From NCBI GenBank assembly GCA_902778145.1, contig CACYWW010000015.1:1-37762 (forward strand): DNA of 37,762 nucleotides, written 5' to 3'. Positions 1 through 8,700 of the stretch are shown piece by piece. This DNA comes from an uncultured Ruminococcus sp. (GTDB taxonomy: Bacteria; Bacillota; Clostridia; Oscillospirales; CAG-272). Made by a program: the position numbers and the translations under genes. Positions within the stretch are counted from its first letter, which is position 1. Each line of letters starts with the position of its first letter. Under the pieces are notes generated by a model. That model saw only the letters and a program-made list of their open reading frames with translations. It did not search any database and was not told the DNA's origin.

Positions 1-96
1 AAAAAGCAGACTGATTTTGTTCTCAGTCTGCTTTTGTTAAGTGCGCACTTACTCACCACTCGAACGTGAGGTGAAAAAACTTCCTTATGACGGTCG
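1..96. repeat. Left copy of a 96-base inverted repeat
   Basis: This stretch is the reverse complement of 37647-37742, with a single mismatch at position 80 (C here, T in the equivalent strand of the other copy). It holds a 13-bp terminator-like hairpin, the perfect 12-base palindrome AAGTGCGCACTT (39-50) and a following segment that ends in GACGGTCG. The match begins at the first base of the window, so the repeat may continue to the left. No transposase or recombinase gene is next to it. Confidence 0.9.
2..35. terminator. Bidirectional terminator-like hairpin in the left inverted repeat
   Basis: The stem AAAAGCAGACTGA (2-14) pairs perfectly with TCAGTCTGCTTTT (23-35) around the loop TTTTGTTC. 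It has an A-run on one side and a T-run on the other, so it can act on both strands. It could terminate leftward transcription from the gene at 116-544. The same hairpin is present at 37708-37741. Confidence 0.7.
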
Positions 97-115
97 GGTA
101 TTAGCCCCCGTGTTG

Positions 116-544
116 TCAGCCTTTATTTTCCCGGACGTACGCCGCGACCGTGAGCGCGGCGGAGATCAGTACCATCGGCGCGAGCGCGGCGAAGGCTCTG
201 TATCCCTCCGCCTGAAGAGCCGGGTTCCCTGCCATGAACGCCGATACGTCGGCGTACAGCGGAAAGCCGCCGGTACGTCTCAGCGCGTACGGTACGAGTC
301 CCGCGGCAAACGAGAAGGCGAGCGTGAAAAGCGTTTTTCCGGAGAGCGCGGAGACCGAGGCGACCGCGTACGGTCTTACACGCCTTAGCATCAGAACGTC
401 CCTGTCCCCGTCCTTCATAAGAGAATAAGTGTCGGCAAGAGACGACATGCCGGCGGCGAAGCAGGCGGGGGAGAGAGGCTGCAGGAGCAAAGCGGCCGCC
501 GAGACAAGTGCCGCGAGAACGGCAGCCCTTCCGTTTTTCATCAT
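116..544 (-). CDS. Small hydrophobic membrane protein of unknown function
   Basis: This 142-residue protein is not recognised as a known family. It opens with a signal-peptide-like segment (Lys-Asn-Gly-Arg, then a long Ala/Leu stretch to about residue 31, ending CFAAG). Two more hydrophobic segments follow, at about 65-85 and 115-135, with an Arg-rich stretch between the first and second (RDVLMLRRVRPYA). The C-terminus is charged (VRENKG). The frame offers two adjacent ATG codons (544 and 541); GGAGG at 549-553 gives better spacing to the second. The gene is monocistronic, with its own consensus promoter just upstream and a terminator-like hairpin at the window edge. An exported or integral membrane role is inferred from hydrophobicity alone. 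Confidence 0.7.
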   Translation of the reverse strand: MMKNGRAAVLAALVSAAALLLQPLSPACFAAGMSSLADTYSLMKDGDRDVLMLRRVRPYAVASVSALSGKTLFTLAFSFAAGLVPYALRRTGGFPLYADVSAFMAGNPALQAEGYRAFAALAPMVLISAALTVAAYVRENKG

Positions 545-583
545 CTTACCTCCGTTTCATTGAATGCGTTCGATCTTATAATC

Positions 584-612
584 ATTATACAACGTTTTTG
601 CCTGAATGTCAA
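584..612 (-). promoter_or_regulatory. Sigma-A type promoter for the leftward gene at 116-544
   Basis: On the minus strand TTGACA (612-607) and TATAAT (589-584) are separated by exactly 17 bases. Both boxes are perfect consensus. Transcription would start close to 577, about 33 bases before the start codon. Confidence 0.85.
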
Positions 613-640
613 TATGTTAGGAAAAATAAATAAACAAAAA

Positions 641-666
641 AACGACGGGACCGTGATCCCGTCGTT
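641..666 (-). terminator. Intrinsic terminator of the gene at 681-1529
   Basis: AACGACGGGA (641-650) pairs with TCCCGTCGTT (657-666) around a 6-base loop. On the minus strand the hairpin is followed by a long T-run, complementary to the A-rich stretch 632-640. It lies 14 bases after the stop codon. Confidence 0.9.
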
Positions 667-680
667 TCCGTACATATCAA

Positions 681-1529
681 TCAGTTGTCCGCGGACGTGT
701 CGATCGAAAGACCGCTCGACGTATCGGGCGTCTTGCTGTTGTCTTCGGCAGTCCCGGCTTCTTTTTCAAGCTTTGACTCGCAGTATTTGCACATTCTCGT
801 TTTGCCCTCTTTGATGGCTTCCGCGGACGACGTGGTATTGTGCTCCTTGCCCGCTATGTGATAGCATTCGTCATAGAACGCGTGGTATACCGTGCCGCTG
901 TTTGTCCAGTATACCGTGTCGATATGAGCGTTTTCAAGCATCTCCTCCTGTGAAAGGGGATTCCAGTCTATGCCGAACAGTACGCCGATGAGCAGCGCGA
1001 CGACCGCGGCGATGGTGGCGAGAAGCTTCGATTTCTTTGTTGCGTTCTTGTCGGTCAGCGCGAATATGATGAAGGGTATGAACGCGATGGCGGCAATGAT
1101 CACGCCGAGGTTGTTCTGTATCCAGAATCTTGCGGGCTGTGATTTTTTGGCGGGATCGAGATGGTTGCCCCTCTTCCAGAGCAGGGAACCGACGATGACG
1201 AGTATGAGGTCGACGACGAGGGCGACTATCCACGCGATCGTGTGGCCGGGCTCTTCATAGAGGAAGCCCCAGTCGAGCTTGATCGTGAAGAAGAGGATCG
1301 CGAAGACCTCGCAGACTATCGCGAGGATCCAGCAGACGATCGCGCCTATCCTGAACGGAACGGCGTTCTTTCTCGTTGCGGCGAGAAGCTCCGCCTCGGT
1401 TATCCCGTTGTATTCGTTTCCCGCGGATCTTTTAGCCTCCTCTTTCGCGGCGGTCTTCTTAGCCCGTGCGGCGGCGAGCGCCTTTTCCGCCGCGGCTTTC
1501 GCAGCGTCGTTGTTCTTATTTTCAGCCAT
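681..1529 (-). CDS. Four-helix membrane protein with a C-terminal Cys/His motif
   Basis: The 282-residue protein starts with a charged, Ala/Lys-rich, probably coiled-coil cytoplasmic segment (1-55). Four membrane segments follow at about 60-83, 98-118, 140-158 and 168-187. The C-terminal part (206-250) has a recurrent Clostridia motif: YWTNSGTVYH, then CYH, then EAIKEGKTRMCKYC. His216, Cys222, His224, Cys247 and Cys250 are candidate metal ligands. This motif is often found at the end of otherwise unrelated membrane or secreted proteins; its function is not established as far as I know. The start is supported by GAGGAG upstream. The gene has its own promoter and terminator and appears monocistronic. 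Metal binding is inferred. Confidence 0.8.
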   Translation of the reverse strand: MAENKNNDAAKAAAEKALAAARAKKTAAKEEAKRSAGNEYNGITEAELLAATRKNAVPFRIGAIVCWILAIVCEVFAILFFTIKLDWGFLYEEPGHTIAWIVALVVDLILVIVGSLLWKRGNHLDPAKKSQPARFWIQNNLGVIIAAIAFIPFIIFALTDKNATKKSKLLATIAAVVALLIGVLFGIDWNPLSQEEMLENAHIDTVYWTNSGTVYHAFYDECYHIAGKEHNTTSSAEAIKEGKTRMCKYCESKLEKEAGTAEDNSKTPDTSSGLSIDTSADN

Positions 1530-1561
1530 GATATTTCTCCTCTTTTAACAGATTTGAAAAT

Positions 1562-1590
1562 ATTATATCATACACTTTCCGGAAAGTCAA
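1562..1590 (-). promoter_or_regulatory. Sigma-A type promoter for the gene at 681-1529
   Basis: On the minus strand TTGACT (1590-1585) and TATAAT (1567-1562) are 17 bases apart. The spacer contains TTTCCGGAAA, a 10-base palindrome (1576-1585), which could be an operator; that is inference. Confidence 0.85.
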
Positions 1591-1661
1591 GAGTTTTCAC
1601 TTTGATGCCCCGTTTTTCGACACGGTTTGCGTGCGGCGCGGCCTTTTCCGTTTCTTTTTTA

Positions 1662-1690
1662 TTGACATCACGGGCGTTTTATGGTATAAC
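1662..1690 (+). promoter_or_regulatory. Sigma-A type promoter of the lipoprotein-esterase-pepT operon
   Basis: TTGACA (1662-1667) and TATAAC (1685-1690) are separated by 17 bases. The first gene begins 40 bases downstream at 1731. Together with the promoter at 1562-1590 it makes a divergent pair. Confidence 0.85.
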
Positions 1691-1730
1691 AGTAACAAGA
1701 GACCGCTTTTGGCGGTATGGAGGGGATAAA

Positions 1731-2105
1731 ATGAAAAAACTGAAAGTCGCCGCGCTGCTTCTCGCAATTCTGACGCTGCTTGTCTCATGCACGGTCAGAT
1801 ACCCGTCGAAGCTCGGTGAAGGCAAGTGGGTAAGCGAGGACGGGAGCTTTGAATGGACGGTCTCAAGAAAAACACCGAATGAAGCGGTGTGTACGGTAAG
1901 ATCCGACGAAGGCGATCAGACATACAGGATCGAGATGAGACGCGCGTTCTTCCGCTGCTCTTATGAGGATACAGACGAATTCGCGTTCGGAGGCAAGTAC
2001 CACACATACCAGCAGGAGGAAGGCACGTTCGGGATAGAGATCCTTTCCGTCGCCGAAGGCGTCCCGCTCAAGCCCGGAGAATATAAACTTCATCACACCA
2101 AATAA
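1731..2105 (+). CDS. Small lipoprotein of unknown function
   Basis: This 124-residue protein has a textbook lipoprotein signal: MKKLK, a Leu/Ala core, then the lipobox LVSC, so Cys20 should be acylated. The mature part is a small, probably all-beta domain (GKWVSEDGSFEWTV and later GTFGIEIL), of the size and kind seen in many unassigned Clostridia lipoproteins. AGGGG lies 7-12 bases before the ATG. The open frame extends far upstream, but that part is antisense to the neighbouring gene, and the RBS, promoter and lipobox all fix the start here. It is the first gene of an operon; the esterase starts 23 bases after its stop. No specific function can be assigned. Confidence 0.85.
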   Translation: MKKLKVAALLLAILTLLVSCTVRYPSKLGEGKWVSEDGSFEWTVSRKTPNEAVCTVRSDEGDQTYRIEMRRAFFRCSYEDTDEFAFGGKYHTYQQEEGTFGIEILSVAEGVPLKPGEYKLHHTK

Positions 2106-2128
2106 AGAAACGTCGGGAGGAAAGAAAT

Positions 2129-3175
2129 ATGAAATATAGCGCCGAGGCCGCGGCTTGCCCGGTATGGGAGGGCGAAGTCGCTTATAATGAGACCGTATGG
2201 CCGGTCGATCTTGACGGCGGGGAGCTGCTGATACCGCTTCTGTATCACGCGGACAGGGTTATCTCCGTCACCGATACCTCGCTTCAGACCGTGTACAGGG
2301 AAGGCGGGGATTACGCGCTTTGCGACGGGAAGATACTTATAAAACGCGGCGGCGGGATACCGGTCACCCCGCGCGACGGATTTTTCCTCGACCGGATCCA
2401 GGAGGACAGCCCGTTCAAAATAGGTGCAGAGGGCGGCGGATGGCTGTTTTTCGGAGAGGGAGACCGGATAACGAAACAGCAGATATGCGTCACGTATCTG
2501 CATCATGACAAATGGAGCGGCCCCGTTCCGTCAAAAACCGAAAAGCTGCCGCGCACACACAGGCTCATCGCCGATAAAGCGCCGATGACCGTCGCGTTTT
2601 TCGGTGACAGTATAGCCTACGGCTGCAATTCCTCCGGAATGAAGGATATAATGAAGCCGCCGTACGCGCCGACGTGGCCGCTTGCGGTCGTGGATCATCT
2701 GAACGATCACGGATGCCACGCGGGATATCTGAACCGTGCCGTCGGCGGCATGGACAGCAGATGGGGCGCGGAGAACATGACCGCGCTGTTTTCGCGCGAC
2801 AAATTCGATCTGATGGTCATCGCGTTCGGAATGAACGACGCCGTGATCGACGGATTTGAGGATAATACGGTAAAAATGATCGATGACGCGCTGAAAATAA
2901 ACGAAAACGCGGAATTCCTCCTCGTCTCGACGATGCTTCCGCACAAGCTCGCCGCCGGGTTTTACCGTCAGCAGTATATGCAGCAGGCGGTGCTTGAGAG
3001 GATCTGCGAGAGATACGGAGACAAGACAGCGCTCGTCCCGATGACCGAAGTGCATTCCGCACTGCTTGAAAAGAAACGATATTTCGATATGACGGGAAAT
3101 AACGTAAACCACCCGAACGACTACCTCGCGTCGGTATACGCGCAGACGATCCTGCGCGTGCTCGGCGTCAGATGA
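2129..3175 (+). CDS. SGNH/GDSL-family esterase with an N-terminal beta domain
   Basis: The 348-residue protein has an N-terminal beta-rich region (1-150), as in carbohydrate-esterase-like enzymes, followed by an SGNH hydrolase fold. Block I is FFGDSIAYG with nucleophile Ser161. The oxyanion glycine block is NRAVGGMDSRWG (about 202-213). Block III is AFGMND with Gly234 and Asn236. Block V is GNNVNHPND with His328. The residue three places before that His, usually Asp, is Asn325 here, so the enzyme may use a Ser-His dyad or another acid. The likely reaction is deacetylation of an acylated sugar or polysaccharide; no signal peptide is visible, so it acts inside the cell. GGAGG lies at 2116-2120. 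Its stop overlaps or nearly abuts the peptidase T gene. Confidence 0.88.
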   Translation: MKYSAEAAACPVWEGEVAYNETVWPVDLDGGELLIPLLYHADRVISVTDTSLQTVYREGGDYALCDGKILIKRGGGIPVTPRDGFFLDRIQEDSPFKIGAEGGGWLFFGEGDRITKQQICVTYLHHDKWSGPVPSKTEKLPRTHRLIADKAPMTVAFFGDSIAYGCNSSGMKDIMKPPYAPTWPLAVVDHLNDHGCHAGYLNRAVGGMDSRWGAENMTALFSRDKFDLMVIAFGMNDAVIDGFEDNTVKMIDDALKINENAEFLLVSTMLPHKLAAGFYRQQYMQQAVLERICERYGDKTALVPMTEVHSALLEKKRYFDMTGNNVNHPNDYLASVYAQTILRVLGVR

Positions 3176-3186
3176 ACGGAGAACGT

Positions 3187-4407
3187 ATGAGAGCATACGA
3201 AAGACTTATAAAATACGCGAAGATACATACGGCAAGCTCGGAGGATGCGTCGAAAACGCCGTCTTCCGCGCGTCAGTTCGATCTGGCGAACATACTTGCT
3301 GACGAAATGAGAGAAATGGGCGTGAGCGACGTCAGAGTCGACGAGCATTGCTACGTATACGGAAAGATCCCGGCGACAAAGGGATTCGAGTCCGTCACGC
3401 CGATCGGATTTCTCGCGCATCTTGACACGGTGCCGGATTTTCCGGGCGAGAACGTCAAACCGCGCGTGATCGAAAATTATGACGGCGGCGCGATCGCGCT
3501 CGGAGAAAGCGGCAGGACGCTCGACCCGGCTGATTTCCCGCACCTGAAAACGCTCGCCGGAAAGACGCTCATCGTCACCGACGGCACGACCGTGCTCGGC
3601 GCGGACGATAAAGCCGGAGTCGCGGAGATCATGACCGCGGCGGAGCTGCTGCTCGGCGCGGATATGCCTCACGGCCCCGTCAGCATCGGCTTCTGTCCGG
3701 ACGAGGAGATCGGACACGGCGCGTCGCTGCTCGATCTTGACCTGTTCGGCGCGGAGCTCGGATATACCGTTGACGGCGGCTCGGTCTGCGATATCGAATA
3801 TGAGAATTTCAACGCCGCCGGCGCCGAGGTCACCTTCAGAGGCTTCAACGTGCACCCGGGTTCGGCGAAAAATGTCATGGTGAACGCCGCAAAGCTCGCG
3901 ATGGAGTTTGATTCCATGCTGCCGCAGGCGGACGTCCCGTCCATGACAGAAGGCTATGAGGGCTTCTTCCATCTGCTTTCGATGAACGGGAACGTAGAGT
4001 CGGCGAAGCTCACGTATATAATCCGCGACCACAGCGCCGAAACGTTCTCGGCGCGGAAAAAATGCATGGAGCATATAGCGAAAACGATGAACGAACGGTA
4101 CGGAGAAGGCACGGTCACACTGACAATGACCGATCAGTACCGGAATATGATCGAAATGGTAAAACCGAGATTCGAGGTGGTCGAAAAAGCGTTCTCAGCC
4201 GCAAAAGCCTGCGGCATGACGCCGACAGCCTCACCCATACGCGGCGGCACCGACGGCGCGCAGCTGTCGTTCCGCGGACTGCCGTGCCCCAACCTCCCGA
4301 CCGGAAGCTACGGACACCACGGCCCATACGAGCACGCCGTCGTCGAGCAGATGGATCAGTGCACCGTCCTGATACTTCAGATAATAAAGGAATTCGCCGC
4401 GGGATGA
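3187..4407 (+). CDS. pepT: Peptidase T (tripeptide aminopeptidase, M20B)
   Basis: PepT is a cytoplasmic zinc enzyme that removes the N-terminal residue from tripeptides in peptide use. The M20 metal and catalytic motifs are all present: AHLDTVPDF (His78, Asp80), LGADDKAGVAEI (Asp140), PDEEIGHG (Glu173, Glu174), YTVDGG (Asp196) and YGHHGPYE near 375-382. I recall the same numbers for the E. coli active site residues, which supports the ATG at 3187. GGAGA at 3179-3183 also fits this start. An upstream in-frame ATG at 3172 overlaps the esterase stop (ATGA) but lacks an RBS. The 406-residue length is normal for the family. It is the last gene of the lipoprotein-esterase-pepT operon. Confidence 0.95.
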   Translation: MRAYERLIKYAKIHTASSEDASKTPSSARQFDLANILADEMREMGVSDVRVDEHCYVYGKIPATKGFESVTPIGFLAHLDTVPDFPGENVKPRVIENYDGGAIALGESGRTLDPADFPHLKTLAGKTLIVTDGTTVLGADDKAGVAEIMTAAELLLGADMPHGPVSIGFCPDEEIGHGASLLDLDLFGAELGYTVDGGSVCDIEYENFNAAGAEVTFRGFNVHPGSAKNVMVNAAKLAMEFDSMLPQADVPSMTEGYEGFFHLLSMNGNVESAKLTYIIRDHSAETFSARKKCMEHIAKTMNERYGEGTVTLTMTDQYRNMIEMVKPRFEVVEKAFSAAKACGMTPTASPIRGGTDGAQLSFRGLPCPNLPTGSYGHHGPYEHAVVEQMDQCTVLILQIIKEFAAG

Positions 4408-4412
4408 CCCAC

Positions 4413-4628
4413 GTCATCCCGTACGCGCCGAAGGATCTCATTAAAGGCTCCATCCCCGAGGGAGCTGTCTCGCGAATGCGAGACTGAGGGAGTTATTCTT
4501 CGAAATGAGCCTCTTCCGTTCGCTCAACTCCCTCTGTCAGCTCACGCTGACACCTCCCCCGGAGGAGGAGGCGGACGAAAAAGGCCCCCTCCCGCCCCCC
4601 TGTCATCCCGTGCGCGGCGAAGGATCTC
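4413..4628 (+). repeat. Pair of 27-base direct repeats flanking a palindromic element
   Basis: 4413-4439 and 4602-4628 both read GTCATCCCGT, one variable base, CGCG, one variable base, CGAAGGATCTC; 25 of 27 bases agree. The unit resembles the dispersed GTCATTC...GAAGAATCTC type repeats seen in many gut bacterial genomes (from general knowledge). No gene lies between the copies. The region from 4408 to 4811 holds only this pair and the palindromic element. Confidence 0.75.
4441..4575. repeat. Palindrome-rich intergenic repeat (REP/MITE-like)
   Basis: This GC-rich stretch can fold into several hairpins. GAGGGAGTT (4486-4494) pairs with AACTCCCTC (4526-4534). GTCAGC (4536-4541) pairs with GCTGAC (4546-4551). 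CTCGCG...CGAG forms a small hairpin near 4470-4483. CCTCCCCC meets GGAGGAGG at the right end. The 'GAGGGAGCTG...ACTGAGGGAGTT' pattern is one I know from intergenic repeats in Oscillospirales and relatives. It carries no coding sequence; a role in transcript end formation for pepT is possible. Confidence 0.65.
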
Positions 4629-4811
4629 TCCGCCCCCGACGGATCATACCGCAAAGCACAAACCGAAAGAACATGAGCTATATATTAATATTATTCCTTT
4701 ATTTCACACTGATCACTTAATACTGCCCGCTTATTCTCCATTCCTGCCCCGAAAAACCTCTCTGCTTATGCAAAAATTATAAATTTTTCTTTACTTTATG
4801 CGCCGTACTTA

Positions 4812-4840
4812 TTGACAATGGCGCTTTTTTGTATTATACT
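4812..4840 (+). promoter_or_regulatory. Sigma-A type promoter of the Lgt-like/1982-residue protein unit
   Basis: TTGACA (4812-4817) and TATACT (4835-4840) are separated by 17 bases. It lies 50 bases before the small membrane peptide gene at 4890. It follows a clear drop in GC content at about 4670, so the AT-rich unit seems to bring its own promoter. Confidence 0.85.
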
Positions 4841-4889
4841 GTACTCAGTATAACTGTATTTGTGCGCAGAATTACAAAATGAGGATAAT

Positions 4890-5006
4890 ATGCAATTTCT
4901 GATCGACCATGCACTTTATTTCCTTTTAGGAATAGCCGCGGTCTTCACGTTCTTCTGGCTTTACGCCTTCCGGAAACGGCTGAGGCGGTACATAACCGAA
5001 GTTTAA
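4890..5006 (+). CDS. 38-residue single-pass membrane peptide
   Basis: ATG at 4890, preceded by GAGGA at 4881-4885, opens a 38-codon frame ending TAA at 5004-5006. The peptide begins MQFLIDHALYFLLG, has one membrane helix (about residues 9-27) and a basic tail (FRKRLRRYITEV), which predicts N-out/C-in topology. It is the first frame after the promoter at 4812-4840 and lies 25 bases before the Lgt-like gene. I do not recognise the family. Its position suggests either a partner of the Lgt-like protein or a leader peptide. Confidence 0.6.
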   Translation: MQFLIDHALYFLLGIAAVFTFFWLYAFRKRLRRYITEV

Positions 5007-5031
5007 TATATGAGGAAATAGAATAGTAAGG

Positions 5032-5787
5032 ATGGAATATATAAATTCATTTCTTATGAAAATGTCTCCCGGCGCACATAAAGTTGCTTATTTCTCTTTT
5101 CACGTCATCGCTTTTGTAATGGCGATCTTGTACATTATTCTTCACGGCAAGCGATATAAGTTGAAAAGAGATTTAAAGATTCTCCTGATTGTTATAGTCG
5201 GCATAATGGGCGCGTCAGTACAGATTCTGTATATGATATACGAAGGGCTGTTTGGGGTTCATTTCAGAAATTTGGCGCATACTTTTTTGTTGCTTGGACC
5301 GTTAACATGGTGGTTCTCGTTCACTTCGGAAACTCCTGCAAGACGAAATTTAGATATTATGGGCCCGATGTTTTTGATAGCTAAGGGCGTCAGTGGGTTA
5401 GGCTGCCTTTTTTGGGGATGCTGTTGCGGTGTGCCGGTTGATTGGGGGATTTACAGTTATCAAAGGGATACGTTGGTTGTTCCCATGCAGGCGTTTGAAT
5501 TTGCAGCTGTGCTCATTCTTGTGTTGTTACTGAATTTATATGAGAAAAACCATAATTACGATGGACGAGGCATGGTTTACGGTTATTCAATGTTCGGTTA
5601 TGGAATCATCCGATTCCTGACAGATATATTGAAAGACAACAGCAAACTTGTTTGGAATATTTCAGTAGACGGCATATTTGCCACTTTGTTTATTATAGCC
5701 GGCTTGGTTGATTTGATCATATGCTCCGGCAAACCACATATAAAAGAAAGAAAACATAAGTTCGAAAGGAAACATCGAAATGCTTAA
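5032..5787 (+). CDS. Divergent Lgt-like (prolipoprotein diacylglyceryl transferase family) membrane protein
   Basis: This 251-residue polytopic protein has the layout of Lgt, the enzyme that lipidates the Cys of prolipoproteins. Recognisable blocks are GLGCLFWGCCCGVPVDWGI (122-140, in place of GRxGN...G.PTD), VPMQAFEF (150-157, in place of HPTQLYE) and YGIIRFLTDIL (190-200, in place of YG..RF..EF.R). Arg194 is kept, but the key Arg of GRxGN is Leu123, the Asn is Cys125, and Asp198 replaces the usual Glu. Four Cys cluster at 125-132, as in a Clostridia subgroup with GC..GCCYG. True lipoprotein lipidation is therefore doubtful. The start is weakly supported: AAGG lies too close to the ATG. The stop overlaps the start of the 1982-residue gene by 8 bases, so the two are translationally coupled. 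Confidence 0.75.
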   Translation: MEYINSFLMKMSPGAHKVAYFSFHVIAFVMAILYIILHGKRYKLKRDLKILLIVIVGIMGASVQILYMIYEGLFGVHFRNLAHTFLLLGPLTWWFSFTSETPARRNLDIMGPMFLIAKGVSGLGCLFWGCCCGVPVDWGIYSYQRDTLVVPMQAFEFAAVLILVLLLNLYEKNHNYDGRGMVYGYSMFGYGIIRFLTDILKDNSKLVWNISVDGIFATLFIIAGLVDLIICSGKPHIKERKHKFERKHRNA

Positions 5788-8700
5788 AAAAGTAGTGAGA
5801 AAAAATATCGCCTTTTTATTGGTATTGTTCATCTTGCTCGGCAATCTACCGACCGTATATTTTGAAAACGGAGGATTCAAGCTTGGTTTTCTTAACGGTC
5901 TCTTGTCTGTAAACGCTCAAGCGGCAAACATCAATACCGACGTCGAAGGTCTTTCCGCAGTTTCAAGCGGAGATGCAATATGGACACCCAGTGGCGGCAA
6001 AATCACCGGTTCTGTCAAAGCGTCTTCATCCACTTCTTGTGGATCAACTACTTACACCGCTAAAAGTGGTACTTTAGATTTTACTAACAATTCAGGCTCC
6101 GATGCATTATTTGGATTCAGTTATAATGTTCAATTGAATGGAGGAGATGTTTCAATTGATGGAGCAAATACACCAAGCACCGGATTGTTTTCGAAAAGGC
6201 TAAATAACGGGGAAACTGTTAGAATAATTATAACATCAAACAGTTCTAGTGCGGATGAAACGAAAATAACGATTAGCAGTATTACGCTCTCAGCGCAAAA
6301 GAACGTTACTGTTACATTTAATTCTCCTTCGAATGGTTCGTATACTGTAGACGGAAATTCAATTACCGGTCAAACTTCCATCACAAAACTTAACACAGAA
6401 GAATTTATTCTTGTTGCAACTCCATCAAGTGGTTATAGATTTTTCGGTTGGCTAAATGTTACAGACAATAGTTATTTTTCACATACCGCATCGTTAACTG
6501 TTAGCTTTATCGAAAATCAAACAATTTGCCCTGTTTTTATCAGTTCTTCACTTCCTATTTTTGAGGTTGGCGGAAAACTGTTTAGCAACCTTGCAGAAGC
6601 TAATACGGAGGCAAGCACTGGTGATAATAAAGTAATAATACTTGTTGAAAACGGAACCCTTCCAGCTGGTAATTACACAATTTCAAGCGGCGTAACCTTG
6701 TTAATACCATATACATCTGATCATATTGTCATCACGAATAGCAATATTGGAAATTTTTATTATGAGTATAACACAACCATTCCTTCTGCGGTTGCTTTCA
6801 AAACACTGACTTTTGCAAGTGGAGCAAATCTGACCGTAAATGGGAATGTCAGTGTTGCATCTGGCGTTCATATTATGAGTCAAGGACAAGCTGGTCCTTA
6901 TGGTTTAATACAATTAAATTCAAATTCAAAGATTACTTTTAATAGCGGATCAAACTTTTATGCATTCGGATATGTAAAAGGAACGGGCGAAATTGAAGTC
7001 AAGAGTGGGGCAAAAGTATACGAGAATTTGTTTGTAGCTGATTACCCGGGCAGTGCATCCAATTTGAAAAAGATTACCGATGCAGGCGCATTTCCTTTCA
7101 GCAAGTTTACCGTCAGAAATGTTGAAGCGCCAATGACCCTGTGTTCCGGCTCAACCGAGTCTGTTTATTTCAATTTATATGGTACGAGTGTCGGATATAA
7201 TGCTGGCTGGGTTGATTTTATTGGAATCAATTCTGGCTTATTCCGTACAAATGGCACAATTACAAAATCCTATGTTAACGGTCGTCAAAAAATAACCGTT
7301 AATGGCGATTCTTCAATTAATTCCTTATCGCTCAAAATATACATAACTCTAAGTACAGCTGACTTGTCCGGTCTTCTTATTCCATATAATTATGATTTAA
7401 CGCTTGCAAGTGGTACCGTAACTATGAATGAGAATGTCATACTCTCGAAACATTCGGTTACCACGATTAATGAAGGAGCAAAAATTGTTATTGCGAATAA
7501 CAAAAAGCTTTATGTACTTGATAGCAGCGACGAGACTCAAAACCTCGGAAATAATTTGAATGATGCCAAACTTGATATCAACGGTACCATTGAAGTTAAT
7601 GGCTCAATACATACATCTGTAAATAAAGCGAATATCACGTCAAGCGGAAAGACAGGAAAGATTATTTATAATAATGGTGTCGAAAATAGCACCTCGACGT
7701 CAACTATAAGTATTAAAACCGCCTCTAATGGCACTGGAACAATAACGATGTATCCAAGTGAACTTCATAACGGCAGCGGTCATCCTACTTCCGGTGAGTA
7801 TGCGGTTGAAGATTATACCGCGACAGCAGGTTCGTCTGCAAATACGACGTTCTACTATTGCTCAACTTGCGATGCATGGTACAACACACAGCACGATCAT
7901 CCGACGCACACGCATACATACGGCGAACCGACGTGGACGTGGACCGGTGATGACGAAACCGGTTACACGGCTGCGACAGCAACGTTCACCTGTTCCTGCG
8001 GTGATATTCAGACTGTCACAGCAGTAATAGCCGATGATGTATCTGCTGCCGATAAGATAGTATATACGGCCGCGGTTACATTCAACGGGGTCGATTACAG
8101 TGATACAAAGACTGTAACAAGAAAATACTGTATATACTTTGTTGACGAAGACGGCAGCGATTTGTTCTACGACAAGTTCGAGTACGGTACAATGCCGGTA
8201 TACGGAGGCGAAACCCCGACTAAAGAGGGTGACGCTCAGTACGGATACACGTTCACGGGATGGTATCCGACGGTCAGCGTTGTAAGAGGACCGGCTACGT
8301 ATAAAGCTCAATATCAGCAGTACACAAAAGAATATAAAATAGAATTTGTCGATGAAGACGGAACCGTACTTCAGAGCAGTCAAGTCAAATACAACGTAAT
8401 GCCTTCCTATCAGGGAGAAACTCCTACAAAAGAAGGCAACGCTCAGTACACGTATGCTTTCGCGGGCTGGACGCCCGAATTGAAGAAGGTTACGGGTGAC
8501 GCGACGTATACTGCCAAGTACAGTGCAACGGTCAACAAGTATGCGGTAATATTCGAGAACTATAACGGCAATGTGCTTCAGTCCGGACTTATCGCATACG
8601 GCGAGCTGCCGATTTATACTGGAGCGACCCCCGCCAAACCCGGTGATGCTCAGCATAACTACACGTTCGCCGGATGGGATCCGGAAATCACGACCGTTAC

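Noticed and set aside
1161-1730. Long open frame upstream of and continuous with the lipoprotein gene
   Set aside because: It is antisense to the well-supported membrane protein gene at 681-1529, is very rich in Asp/Glu/Arg, and the RBS, promoter and lipobox place the true start at 1731.
3172-3186. Peptidase T start at the upstream ATG (3172)
   Set aside because: There is no RBS before it, while the ATG at 3187 has GGAGA and gives the residue numbering expected for the active site.
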